Source of the DNA: an uncultured Cytophagaceae bacterium
GTDB taxonomy: Bacteria > Bacteroidota > Bacteroidia > Cytophagales > Microscillaceae
Length of the DNA stretch: 8,172 nucleotides
Reading direction: 5' to 3'
Assembly (NCBI GenBank): GCA_937899305.1
Contig: CALDJV010000021.1
Span: 1-8,172, forward strand
Shown here: positions 1-5,379 of the stretch, piece by piece
Position numbering within the stretch: position 1 is the stretch's first letter
Layout of the letters: each line of letters begins with the position of its first letter
Made by a program: the position numbers and the translations under genes
Notes under the pieces: model-generated
The model's input: only the letters and a program-made list of their open reading frames with translations
Databases searched by the model: none
What the model was told of the DNA's origin: nothing

Positions 1-33
1 GTTATTAGAATTCTTGGGAAGACTTGACAAATA

Positions 34-231
34 ATGTACCGCTCACTAATGACCATGGACAAAGAAACGAAAAAAAAAGAGTTAGAAGAAAAAGTTAAAT
101 CGCTCAAAGCTAGAGTAAAGGTCTGGAAAAATGAAATTGAAGAAGGCCTTGAAATGACCTTGGAAGCAAAAAAAGAGTTTGGTATTAAACCCAAGAAAGT
201 CACTGTACGCACTAGAACAGAAGAGTTGTAA
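34..231 (+). CDS. Small K/E-rich coiled-coil protein, unknown function
   Basis: A 65-residue frame with an in-frame stop at 25-27, so it cannot extend upstream. ATG codons at 34, 49 and 55 are all possible; the one at 55 gives a 58-residue protein beginning MDKETKKKELEEKV, which I find most natural because the preceding residues are not part of the charged pattern. The body from about residue 10 to 50 is rich in Lys and Glu with Leu, Val and Ile at roughly heptad spacing, which predicts an amphipathic helix or short coiled coil; the tail is basic (KPKKVTVRTRTEEL). No signal peptide or membrane segment is seen. I do not recognise the family. With no upstream context it could be a stand-alone small protein or the remnant of a larger gene. 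A structured noncoding stretch follows it. Confidence 0.5.
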   Translation: MYRSLMTMDKETKKKELEEKVKSLKARVKVWKNEIEEGLEMTLEAKKEFGIKPKKVTVRTRTEEL

Positions 232-318
232 CAGTTATCATCCCTGTGAGGCCATACCGAGTCCTAATATTTTGTTCAAAATACATCAATGGTGATGACG
301 ATTTACTTCACGAACTAC

Positions 319-336
319 AGTCCCCACTGGGGAACT
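319..336. repeat. Inverted repeat with CCCC/GGGG core
   Basis: The arms AGTCCCC and GGGGAACT flank the loop ACT and pair with one bulged A. A competing short pairing, CAGT with ACTG across the CCCC, uses some of the same bases. A smaller AT-rich palindrome, CCTTTT-C-AAAAGG, follows at 342-354. Confidence 0.5.
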
Positions 337-417
337 TGATTCCTTTTCAAAAGGTGTTTAATTAAAATGGGTAATGATGAGTTGGTAACGTTGTATAGAT
401 AAATCTCCCACTTATTT

Positions 418-449
418 TTCGGTGGTCTCCCTTTGGTAAGACCACCGAA
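418..449. repeat. 11-bp perfect inverted repeat, 10-base loop
   Basis: TTCGGTGGTCT at 418-428 pairs perfectly with AGACCACCGAA at 439-449; the loop is CCCTTTGGTA. It is the longest stem in this noncoding region. Neither strand has a T run after the stem, so it is not a typical intrinsic terminator. The arm-loop junction CTCCCTTTGGT (427-437) recurs exactly at 4933-4943 inside the composite repeat. Confidence 0.7.
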
Positions 450-473
450 TTGGAGGCGAGAATATCTTTTACT

Positions 474-497
474 GGTTTAAGTTTCCGAACTTAAATC
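474..497. repeat. Hairpin with AGTT-TCCG-AACT apex
   Basis: TTTAAGTT and AACTTAAA pair perfectly around the loop TCCG, and a G-T and a G-C pair extend the base. Its 12-base core AGTTTCCGAACT (480-491) reappears, in reverse orientation, in the hairpin at 661-684. Confidence 0.7.
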
Positions 498-506
498 ACA
501 CGATTA

Positions 507-543
507 GGCCAAGTTTGTAACTTGGCTCATTTTGTAAAAATGA
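507..543. repeat. Two abutting hairpins (GCCAAGTT and TCATTTT stems)
   Basis: The first hairpin pairs GCCAAGTT (508-515) with AACTTGGC (519-526) around TGT, with a possible G-T pair outside. The second starts on the next base: TCATTTT (527-533) pairs with AAAATGA (537-543) around GTA. Both stems are perfect. A longer TTGTAA/TTACAA pairing (515-520 with 546-551) could compete with them. Confidence 0.65.
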
Positions 544-613
544 CCTTACAACCCCAAAAAACACTCATAAGGATTATTATTGATATTTTTAGAGTGAGGA
601 CCAAGTCATTATT

Positions 614-650
614 TCGTTTTTACCAAAACGAGTTCAGTTGTAAACTGAAC
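614..650. repeat. Two abutting hairpins (TCGTTTT and GTTCAGTT stems)
   Basis: TCGTTTT (614-620) pairs with AAAACGA (625-631) around TACC. The next base begins the second hairpin, GTTCAGTT (632-639) with AACTGAAC (643-650) around GTA. Both stems are perfect. The second belongs to the AGTT/AACT-apex group. Confidence 0.65.
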
Positions 651-660
651 AATATCTCAA

Positions 661-684
661 GGCATCAGTTCGGAAACTGATGCC
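661..684. repeat. 10-bp perfect hairpin, CGGA loop (TCCG on the other strand)
   Basis: GGCATCAGTT pairs perfectly with AACTGATGCC. On the minus strand the loop is TCCG, so the core equals that of the 474-497 hairpin in inverted orientation. It lies 43 bases beyond the stop of the minus-strand gene at 728-991 and might stabilise the end of that transcript, but there is no U tract after it. Confidence 0.7.
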
Positions 685-727
685 AGTGCTTAACCTATAA
701 AAATAAGCAGAAAAAAAGAAAACAAGT

Positions 728-991
728 CTACCCCACTTGTTTTTTGGCTTTGATCCACTGCAACCAATACAGGTCGTTGATGAGGTACTTGAGCTCCAAA
801 ATGGTGACTTCCAAATGGTTTACGATGGCATCGGTCGTATCTTCATTGAGTTGGTTCCCTTTGTTGCGGTAATGTTCCAAAGGAGTATGGGCCGAAAAGG
901 TGAAGCGTTCTAAACGTACTCGAATGTTTTCTTCGAGCAAAGCAAGCGAAGGTCGATTTTGGGCACTTGCTAACAAATGATTATCTTGCAT
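728..991 (-). CDS. 87-residue protein of unknown function
   Basis: The frame runs from ATG at 991 to TAG at 728, with an in-frame stop a short way upstream, so this start is well bounded and is the only Met in the protein. The sequence is helical and mixed in charge (for example LEENIRVRLERFTF near residues 19-32 and HLEVTILELKYLINDLYWLQW near 59-79), ending in a basic KAKKQVG tail. No signal peptide or membrane segment is evident; the aromatic-rich C-terminal helix could be a dimerisation surface (inference). I do not recognise the family. It is probably transcribed on its own: a strong hairpin separates it from the next minus-strand gene upstream, and a TATCTTTG box lies before that hairpin. 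Confidence 0.6.
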   Translation of the reverse strand: MQDNHLLASAQNRPSLALLEENIRVRLERFTFSAHTPLEHYRNKGNQLNEDTTDAIVNHLEVTILELKYLINDLYWLQWIKAKKQVG

Positions 992-1019
992 ACTGTTAAT
1001 ATCTTGTATGTTGACAAAA

Positions 1020-1057
1020 GCCCCTGGAGTAAGGTCCTAAACTTACACTTCAGGGGC
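1020..1057 (-). terminator. Imperfect long hairpin, candidate terminator or leader structure
   Basis: GCCCCTG (1020-1026) and CAGGGGC (1051-1057) form a perfect outer stem, and inside it GTAAG (1029-1033) pairs with CTTAC (1042-1046), with a small bulge between. Read on the minus strand it lies between the 68- and 87-residue genes and is followed by only four Ts. Read on the plus strand it is followed by the T-rich ATCTTTGTTTTTC, but no plus-strand gene precedes it. It may end the transcript of the upstream minus gene or sit in the leader of the downstream one. Confidence 0.45.
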
Positions 1058-1069
1058 ATCTTTGTTTTT

Positions 1070-1077
1070 CAAAGATA
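1070..1077 (-). promoter_or_regulatory. Candidate -7 box TATCTTTG
   Basis: On the minus strand this matches the Bacteroidota -7 consensus TAnnTTTG exactly and points towards the gene at 728-991. No TTG is found 19-21 bases upstream, so only half of the promoter is supported. If real, the 1020-1057 hairpin would lie just inside the transcribed leader. Confidence 0.25.
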
Positions 1078-1130
1078 AGTAAACATAGCACTTTTGTCTT
1101 TCATAACAAAAATAAGACACAAAATTTATT

Positions 1131-1337
1131 TTACTCTACTTCTAAACGATGAATATTCTTATAATTACAATGTTCTTCTAGAACACGACGCATTCGCTTT
1201 TCTGATATTTTCCCTCCTCTATAATAAACTGATTTTGTACTCCTTAGCGCTGAGGTTTTCTTCTCCGGCGGCAAATCAGGGTAAATGTTTTCCAGAAACC
1301 ACTCAAAGGCTTCAGTCAGGGTATTGAACTCAGGCAT
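1131..1337 (-). CDS. 68-residue basic protein of unknown function
   Basis: The frame runs from ATG at 1337 to a stop at 1131 and starts MPEFNTLTEAFEWFLENIYPDLPPEKK. It has an acidic, aromatic first half and a basic second half (STKSVYYRGGKISEKRMRRVLEEH), the latter predicted as turn plus helix. That arrangement would suit a small nucleic-acid-binding or regulatory protein, but no known motif can be named. It lies 76 bp beyond the end of the LytTR regulator on the same strand with no clear terminator in the gap, so it could be the last gene of that operon (inference). The plus-strand frame across the same bases looks like a shadow: it has no coherent composition. Confidence 0.55.
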   Translation of the reverse strand: MPEFNTLTEAFEWFLENIYPDLPPEKKTSALRSTKSVYYRGGKISEKRMRRVLEEHCNYKNIHRLEVE

Positions 1338-1413
1338 TGATTTAAATGATTTTGGTGTATTTTCGGAAGGTACTCTTTTTATTTGAGGTTTTGAATGTTT
1401 TTCTGAAGCGGAT

Positions 1414-2172
1414 CTACTTCCCCAACCAAGTTTTAAAATGATTGGCCCGTTGGTTACTAATCAGTACTTCGTCGGTGAGTGGAGGGTTGGTGATGACCTT
1501 GAGGCGCCCCTTGAAATAGGGATGTACCTCGGCAATCATTTGGATGGATAAAATATACTTGCGATTGGCCCGGAAAAAATCAGCCGGGTTGAGCATGCCT
1601 TCCAGGTCGTCAAGGGTATAATCAATGATAAATTTTTCCTGGTTGAGGGTCAAAATGCAAGTCACCCCATCTTCGGCAAAAAAGCAGGCCACTTCTTGGG
1701 TATTCAGGCTAATGATTTTGTTTTGGTACTTGACCATAAACCGGGCTTTGTAGTGTTGGGGCTGTAGCATTTTAACCAACTGTTGGTAATCTACCTTTTG
1801 AGGCTGAAAGCTTTCCTTGAGTTGAAAATACTTGTCCAGGCTTCGGTCAATTTGGGTTTGTTTGATTGGTTTCAGAATGTAGTCTACACTATTGAGCTCA
1901 AAAGCCGACAAAGCATATTCATCGTAAGCCGTGGCAAATATAATTGGGGTGGTCACTTCTACTTGCTTGAATATCTCGAAACTGTTGCCATCGGCCAAGT
2001 GAATGTCTAAAAAGATAAGATCAGGCAAAGGCTCATTTTGTAAATATTGTACCGTATCTTCTACCGAATCCAGCGTATCCAACACTCGAAAGGCGGGGTC
2101 GTATTCTTGGATCAATCGGGCCAATTTCTGGGCCGCCAGGGCCTCGTCTTCTACAATCAAAATATTCATCAT
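1414..2172 (-). CDS. LytTR-family response regulator
   Basis: A cytoplasmic two-component response regulator of the AlgR/LytR type, normal length at 252 residues. An N-terminal CheY-like receiver covers about residues 3-120: acidic pocket E8-D9-E10, phosphoacceptor D56 in LIFLDIHLADG, T81 in FATAYD, and the conserved K101 in YILKPI. A linker with KVDYQQLVKMLQPQ joins it to a LytTR DNA-binding domain from about residue 143 to 250, recognisable by FFRANRKYILSI, the GRLKV strand and the closing NQRANHFKTWL. The start ATG at 2172 overlaps the stop of the kinase as ATGA, which indicates translational coupling and favours the first of the two adjacent ATG codons. It should be phosphorylated by that kinase and bind direct repeats in target promoters (family knowledge). 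Its targets cannot be told from the sequence. Confidence 0.93.
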   Translation of the reverse strand: MMNILIVEDEALAAQKLARLIQEYDPAFRVLDTLDSVEDTVQYLQNEPLPDLIFLDIHLADGNSFEIFKQVEVTTPIIFATAYDEYALSAFELNSVDYILKPIKQTQIDRSLDKYFQLKESFQPQKVDYQQLVKMLQPQHYKARFMVKYQNKIISLNTQEVACFFAEDGVTCILTLNQEKFIIDYTLDDLEGMLNPADFFRANRKYILSIQMIAEVHPYFKGRLKVITNPPLTDEVLISNQRANHFKTWLGK

Positions 2173-3230
2173 ACCATTTGGGGGATTCTTTCTACTACTT
2201 CCAGCAAGGGTACCATTACTTTAAATTCCTGACTCGTCTCGCTCACCTCGGGTACCCGATCAGCCAAATATTCATAGCGTTTGCTCAAGTTGGCCAAACC
2301 AGTCTGGGTAGAAACTTGTGCATTTTCCAATCGCTTTTGCAAGTTATTGGTTATCATCAATTGATGCTGCTCCACACTGCAAATCTTGATGGTTAATTGT
2401 TTTTTACTCGATACAATGTTGTGTTTCACGGCATTTTCGATCAATAGCTGGAGGGTAAGCGGAGGAATATGTAAACCCAAATGCACCTCGTCTACTTCTA
2501 TTTGAGCCAGTAAATTTGCTCCAAAACGCTTTTGTAATAAAAATAGGTAAGATTTGGCAAATGTTAATTCTTCGGTCAATAACACCAATTCTTTTTGGCG
2601 GCTCTGCAATACATAGCGATATACCTCAGATAGCTTATCGATGTATTGTTTGGCTGTGGTAGGGTTTTGATCTACCAGCTCCGAAAGAATATTCATACTA
2701 TTGAACAAAAAATGAGGGCTGATCTGATGTTTCAATCCCTCGAACTGAGCCTGTAAACTTTCTTTTTTGAATTTTTCGGCCTCGATGCTGGAGTTAACCC
2801 ATTGCTGAATAAAGTGGAGGCTCAATTGCACCCCAAAAATAATGGCCACCGCCAAAATCGTAATGGTAGATGTTACCACCAAGTGGTATGCCCCAATGGT
2901 GTCATAAGTAATGTGCTGATGGATATGATAAGACTTGACAGCCACATAAACCGGAATGGTCACCCCCAACGCCATCGTGGCGAATAAAAAGAACTGGACC
3001 ACAAACCGCTTCCAGAGATTGGTTTGCCAGGAGTAATGTTGCTCCAGCCAATAATGGGCACTCTTGCCCATCCACCACAAACCATACATCACCAATGGAA
3101 TGATAATCAAAGATTCGTAGGAAAAATACATTCGCTCAAAATTGCTCTGAATATAAATCATCAAATAAAGACAAACCCCAATAATGAGTGGGGCAGTATA
3201 GTTGATCCATTGGTGAATGTTACGATTCAT
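2169..3230 (-). CDS. LytS/YehU-type membrane sensor histidine kinase
   Basis: A 353-residue inner-membrane kinase of the His_kinase (LytS) family. Four hydrophobic segments lie near residues 11-28, 40-56, 76-97 and 113-137; a helical linker (about 145-165) leads to the dimerisation/phosphotransfer motif LKHQISPHFLFNSMNIL, with H173 as the phosphorylated residue. The ATP-binding half has the N box LLIENAVKHN (N266) preceded by PPLTLQ, and the G-rich motif GLANLSKRYEYL from residue 311. There is no large periplasmic sensor domain, so the membrane segments themselves or a partner protein probably sense the signal (inference). It begins 10 bp after the DUF5694-like gene and overlaps the LytTR regulator by 4 bp, so the three genes are very probably co-transcribed and the last two are cognate partners. 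Confidence 0.93.
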   Translation of the reverse strand: MNRNIHQWINYTAPLIIGVCLYLMIYIQSNFERMYFSYESLIIIPLVMYGLWWMGKSAHYWLEQHYSWQTNLWKRFVVQFFLFATMALGVTIPVYVAVKSYHIHQHITYDTIGAYHLVVTSTITILAVAIIFGVQLSLHFIQQWVNSSIEAEKFKKESLQAQFEGLKHQISPHFLFNSMNILSELVDQNPTTAKQYIDKLSEVYRYVLQSRQKELVLLTEELTFAKSYLFLLQKRFGANLLAQIEVDEVHLGLHIPPLTLQLLIENAVKHNIVSSKKQLTIKICSVEQHQLMITNNLQKRLENAQVSTQTGLANLSKRYEYLADRVPEVSETSQEFKVMVPLLEVVERIPQMV

Positions 3231-3240
3231 GGGTTTTGTT

Positions 3241-4101
3241 TTACTTGTTCTTTTTGGCTTTGGTTGCTAAAAAATCATTGACTTCAATATATTCAAAATC
3301 AATCGCATCCTGAAACAAGTGCCGGAGAATAGGCACATGTCCAGACCCAAAAATGACCAAAATGCGGTCACCATCCTCGGCCAGGCGCAATATATTGGTG
3401 TAAATTTTCAGGTTTCGCTTATACCAACCTGCTACCAAATCGGTTCCAGGATATGCTTTGTCTTTTCCAATTTTGGCAAGCAAACTAAGGTATAGACCGT
3501 TGCTCTGCCGAATAAACTCGGGGCGATTCATATCTGCCAGAAATTCGGCAATGGTATGGTTTTTAAAGAATGCTTCTTCCTTTTGTATCACCTGTTTGCC
3601 CCATTTAAATGCTTTAGTCAAAAGCCCACCTTGTCCGTTGGCTTGAGCGTATTTGCTTACTTCTTCCATTGGAAAACGCCCATGATGGTCTACCAAATAG
3701 ATTTTTTTGTGCCCTAAGTTTTTGGCCAAACGATAACCTATTTGCTGCCGCTCGTTGCGCTTAAGCTGGTAGGCGTTGTTTACATACTGCTGATAGCGGA
3801 CATTTTGGAGAGAGTCATACTTGGGAGTATCCTCCAGCATAATTTTAGTGGGTTTAAATTTAGCCAATAACTCCACCAATTGTTGCATTTCTTTCTGACG
3901 TTTGGGATGCAACACATCTTCTACTTTCATATTGAGTACGTCTTGCCCTGGATTGTTAAAATGGCTTGTTCCTAAAATGGTTACTTTCACCTTGCGCTTG
4001 GGCTTTATATCAAATTTCTCAACGATTTTTGTAGTTTGGGCCTGCAACGAAAAAAAACCACAAGTAATCAGTAGAATGAAGGTAATGATTAAATTTTTCA
4101 T
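3241..4101 (-). CDS. Secreted DUF5694 / TraB-like domain protein
   Basis: A 286-residue protein with a clear N-terminal signal peptide (MKNLIITFILLITCGFFSLQA, likely cut after residue 21; no lipobox Cys at the cut site), so it acts in the periplasm or at the envelope. The mature part shows the motifs I associate with DUF5694, distantly related to TraB/PrgY and ChaN/EreA-like folds: GTSHFNNPG (44-52), PKRQKEMQQLVELLAKFKPTK (66-86), LED with E90, DHHGRFPME (138-146) and FGSGHVPILRHLF (251-263). The two His-containing motifs and E90 are candidate active-site or metal-binding residues (inference). The biochemical function of this family is not established. It is the first gene of the operon with the LytS kinase (10-bp gap), so it may modify or report the envelope signal that the kinase reads. 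Confident about the family, not about its role. Confidence 0.85.
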   Translation of the reverse strand: MKNLIITFILLITCGFFSLQAQTTKIVEKFDIKPKRKVKVTILGTSHFNNPGQDVLNMKVEDVLHPKRQKEMQQLVELLAKFKPTKIMLEDTPKYDSLQNVRYQQYVNNAYQLKRNERQQIGYRLAKNLGHKKIYLVDHHGRFPMEEVSKYAQANGQGGLLTKAFKWGKQVIQKEEAFFKNHTIAEFLADMNRPEFIRQSNGLYLSLLAKIGKDKAYPGTDLVAGWYKRNLKIYTNILRLAEDGDRILVIFGSGHVPILRHLFQDAIDFEYIEVNDFLATKAKKNK

Positions 4102-4384
4102 AGATAATATGGTTTAGTATTGTTATGTATTACAGTCCAAAATTGGGATACTTGATTTGTAAATAACAGTGTTTTGATACCGAGTGGGATATATGGTAGA
4201 TGAAATGGGAAGAGAAGTAGATGAGATGCTTACTGCATCATTTTTGTTATCAATAGCGGTAGGTAATTTAAGTTTAACAATCTCGTTATCGCTACGTATT
4301 TATCGGGATAGGTGTAACACAAATTGAAACGCGTCTTGCTTACAATACGTTATGATGATAAATTATCAATAATGCTTTTATGCT
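4102..4384. promoter_or_regulatory. Divergent intergenic control region
   Basis: This 283-bp gap separates the starts of the DUF5694-like gene (-) and the lipoprotein gene (+), so promoters for both should lie here. I found no full TTG-N19-21-TAnnTTTG match on either strand. It contains a short GATGC/GCATC hairpin followed by TTTTT (4225-4245), and a palindrome close to the lipoprotein start that is listed separately. No repeat of the composite family occurs here. Confidence 0.4.
4356..4368. promoter_or_regulatory. 13-bp palindrome TGATAA-A-TTATCA, possible operator
   Basis: Perfect 6-bp arms around a single A, ending 16 bp before the lipoprotein ATG. Its position suits a repressor site in the early leader or promoter. 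It is AT-rich, so chance occurrence is not excluded. Confidence 0.25.
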
Positions 4385-4837
4385 ATGAACACATTACATA
4401 CTTATTTTAAATTTTGGCCTGCACTACTACTCAATCTTTTGGTTTTGTTTTCAGCTTGTAACTCCAACCAAAAAACCACCGAAGAAGTCAAACCCATTAC
4501 CTTGGAAGGACGCTGGGCATTTGTTGGTTATCAGTTTAACAATGGAGCACTGGATCGAGGCGACGAGGACATTCAAGAAAATCCAGTGATGGAATTTGAG
4601 CAAGGCAATTATGGTGGTACTACTCCCCAAAATGCATATGCGGGCAGCTACACTTTATTGGAAAACAATGGCATCGTAATGAGCCCACCCACTAGTACCC
4701 TTGCAATTGAAACCCAATGGGGGGTTCGCTTTTTGGAAAGCCTGCCCAACGCCAGTCATTTTACCCTACAAAACAATCAATTACGAATTCACTTGAAAAA
4801 CGTCAATGGATGGATGGTATTTCAACAGAAAAAATAG
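4385..4837 (+). CDS. Lipoprotein with META/HslJ-like domain
   Basis: A 150-residue protein with a lipoprotein signal: a basic/aromatic start, the hydrophobic stretch WPALLLNLLVLFSA and lipobox LFSAC, giving lipid-modified C25. The mature part resembles the META (HslJ) fold: LEGRWAFVGYQFN (40-52), a small-residue GNYGGTTPQNAYAGSYTLLENNGIVMSPPTSTLA segment split across 74-107, a helix around VRFLESLPNASHF (114-126), and the closing strands NNQLRIHLKNVNGWMVFQ (130-147). In that family the last part reads as a strand, a turn and another strand. The GCN-type Cys motif of classical META proteins is not seen, so assignment rests on overall pattern. Role unknown; META proteins are often linked to envelope stress (family knowledge). 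It is the only gene between the divergent control region and the repeats, so it is probably monocistronic. Confidence 0.75.
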   Translation: MNTLHTYFKFWPALLLNLLVLFSACNSNQKTTEEVKPITLEGRWAFVGYQFNNGALDRGDEDIQENPVMEFEQGNYGGTTPQNAYAGSYTLLENNGIVMSPPTSTLAIETQWGVRFLESLPNASHFTLQNNQLRIHLKNVNGWMVFQQKK

Positions 4838-4856
4838 TGGTTTTTTAGTTGGGAGT

Positions 4857-5001
4857 TAGGAGACAGTAGTTGGTAGTTTTTAGTCGATAGTCCACAGTTT
4901 GCGACGCCTCGCGCAAGATTAGCTACGCAGAGCTCCCTTTGGTCAGTTCTTCCTTCGTCAGGAGAACTTTAACCATAGAACAATGAGCGCAGCGGAACAA
5001 T
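4857..5001 (+). repeat. Composite repeat copy A
   Basis: Blocks in order: TAGTTGG/TAGTTTTTAG-type sequence (about 4867-4882), AGTCGATAGTCCACAGTTT (4882-4900), GCGACGCCTCGCGCAAG (4901-4917), ATTAGCTACGCAGAGCTCCC (4918-4937), an imperfect hairpin AGTTCT...AGAACT (4945-4968), and the terminal block AACAATGAGC...CGGAACAAT (4979-5001). Copies B and C share the outer blocks in the same order. It includes the 11-mer CTCCCTTTGGT also present at 427-437. Confidence 0.65.
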
Positions 5002-5060
5002 ATAACAATAGTCTATAATTTGTTTAAATTAAGTTAAAAGAGGCAAAAAACAGAGATATA

Positions 5061-5173
5061 CCAGTTCGCAGATATTCAGATGGTTATGTTTTTCTAAAGT
5101 TTTAAATGTTTTATTAAATAGTAATCTGATATCTATAATTCGCGGTCAAAAAAAAATTTGTACTGCGAACCGG
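5061..5173. repeat. 113-bp AT-rich block bounded by nested inverted repeats
   Basis: GTTCGCAG (5064-5071) is the exact reverse complement of CTGCGAAC (5163-5170); a CC/GG pair one mismatch further out extends the ends. Inside, GATATTCAGAT (5071-5081) pairs with ATCTGATATC (5124-5133) with one bulge. The interior is AT-rich with no open frame. The size and ends resemble a small MITE, but no target-site duplication is evident. Confidence 0.4.
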
Positions 5174-5211
5174 TTAATTGGGTGCTTGCAACATAAGTTG
5201 AGTGAAATGTT

Positions 5212-5295
5212 TTTTAGTCCATAGTTTATATAGTCTACGGTCGATAGTCCATAGTTTTGCGACGCATTGTGCAACAATGAGCGCACCGGAACAAT
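5212..5295 (+). repeat. Composite repeat copy B
   Basis: Contains AGTCCATAGT twice (5216-5225 and 5246-5255), GGTCGATAGTCCATAGTTTT (5239-5258), GCGACGCATTGTGCAAC (5259-5275) and AACAATGAGC...CGGAACAAT (5273-5295), in the order of copy A. The ATTAGC...GAGCTC block follows rather than precedes the terminal block (5294-5312), so the internal arrangement differs from copy A. Related sequence continues to about 5345. Confidence 0.65.
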
Positions 5296-5379
5296 TAGCG
5301 TTGCTGAGCTCGCCAAGGCTCGGTTGAACAATTTAGCAATAGACCAATAAAACTAGGTATTGTGAAACGATTGACTTCG

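Larger units (their letters stand above)
232..727. other. Hairpin-rich noncoding region
   Basis: No open frame with coding character lies in these roughly 500 bases. Instead the stretch is packed with short perfect or near-perfect inverted repeats, listed separately. Four of them (474-497, 507-527, 632-650, 661-684) have an apical stem AGTT/AACT closed on a 3-4 base loop but have different basal stems. Two pairs abut each other directly (508-526 with 527-543, and 614-631 with 632-650). None is followed by a convincing T run, so ordinary terminators do not explain them. A structured RNA, a family of REP-like palindromes, or the remains of a mobile element are the alternatives. Confidence 0.6.
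4838..5379. other. Noncoding gap with composite repeats and a nested inverted repeat
   Basis: About 540 bases without a credible gene between the convergent lipoprotein (+) and XRE-S24 (-) genes. It holds composite-repeat copies A (4857-5001) and B (5212-5295, with related sequence to about 5345) on either side of an AT-rich, inverted-repeat-bounded block (5061-5173). The one open frame across 5146-5331 (-) is made of repeat sequence and is not believable as a gene. Confidence 0.6.

Noticed and set aside
24..29. TTGACA as a sigma-70 -35 box before the first gene
   Set aside because: It is too close to the ATG at 34, and the enterobacterial consensus is not the promoter type expected here.
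418..449. Intrinsic terminator
   Set aside because: The stem is strong but neither strand has a T run directly after it, and the loop is ten bases long.
313..684. CRISPR array
   Set aside because: The units are hairpins with different stems and irregular spacing; there is no constant direct repeat with spacers and no cas gene nearby.
1094..1327. 77-residue plus-strand frame
   Set aside because: It overlaps the better-composed 68-residue minus-strand gene and ends in Ser/Gln-rich sequence with no recognisable pattern.
5146..5331. 61-residue minus-strand frame
   Set aside because: It lies inside composite repeat B and the AT-rich inverted-repeat block; no coding character.
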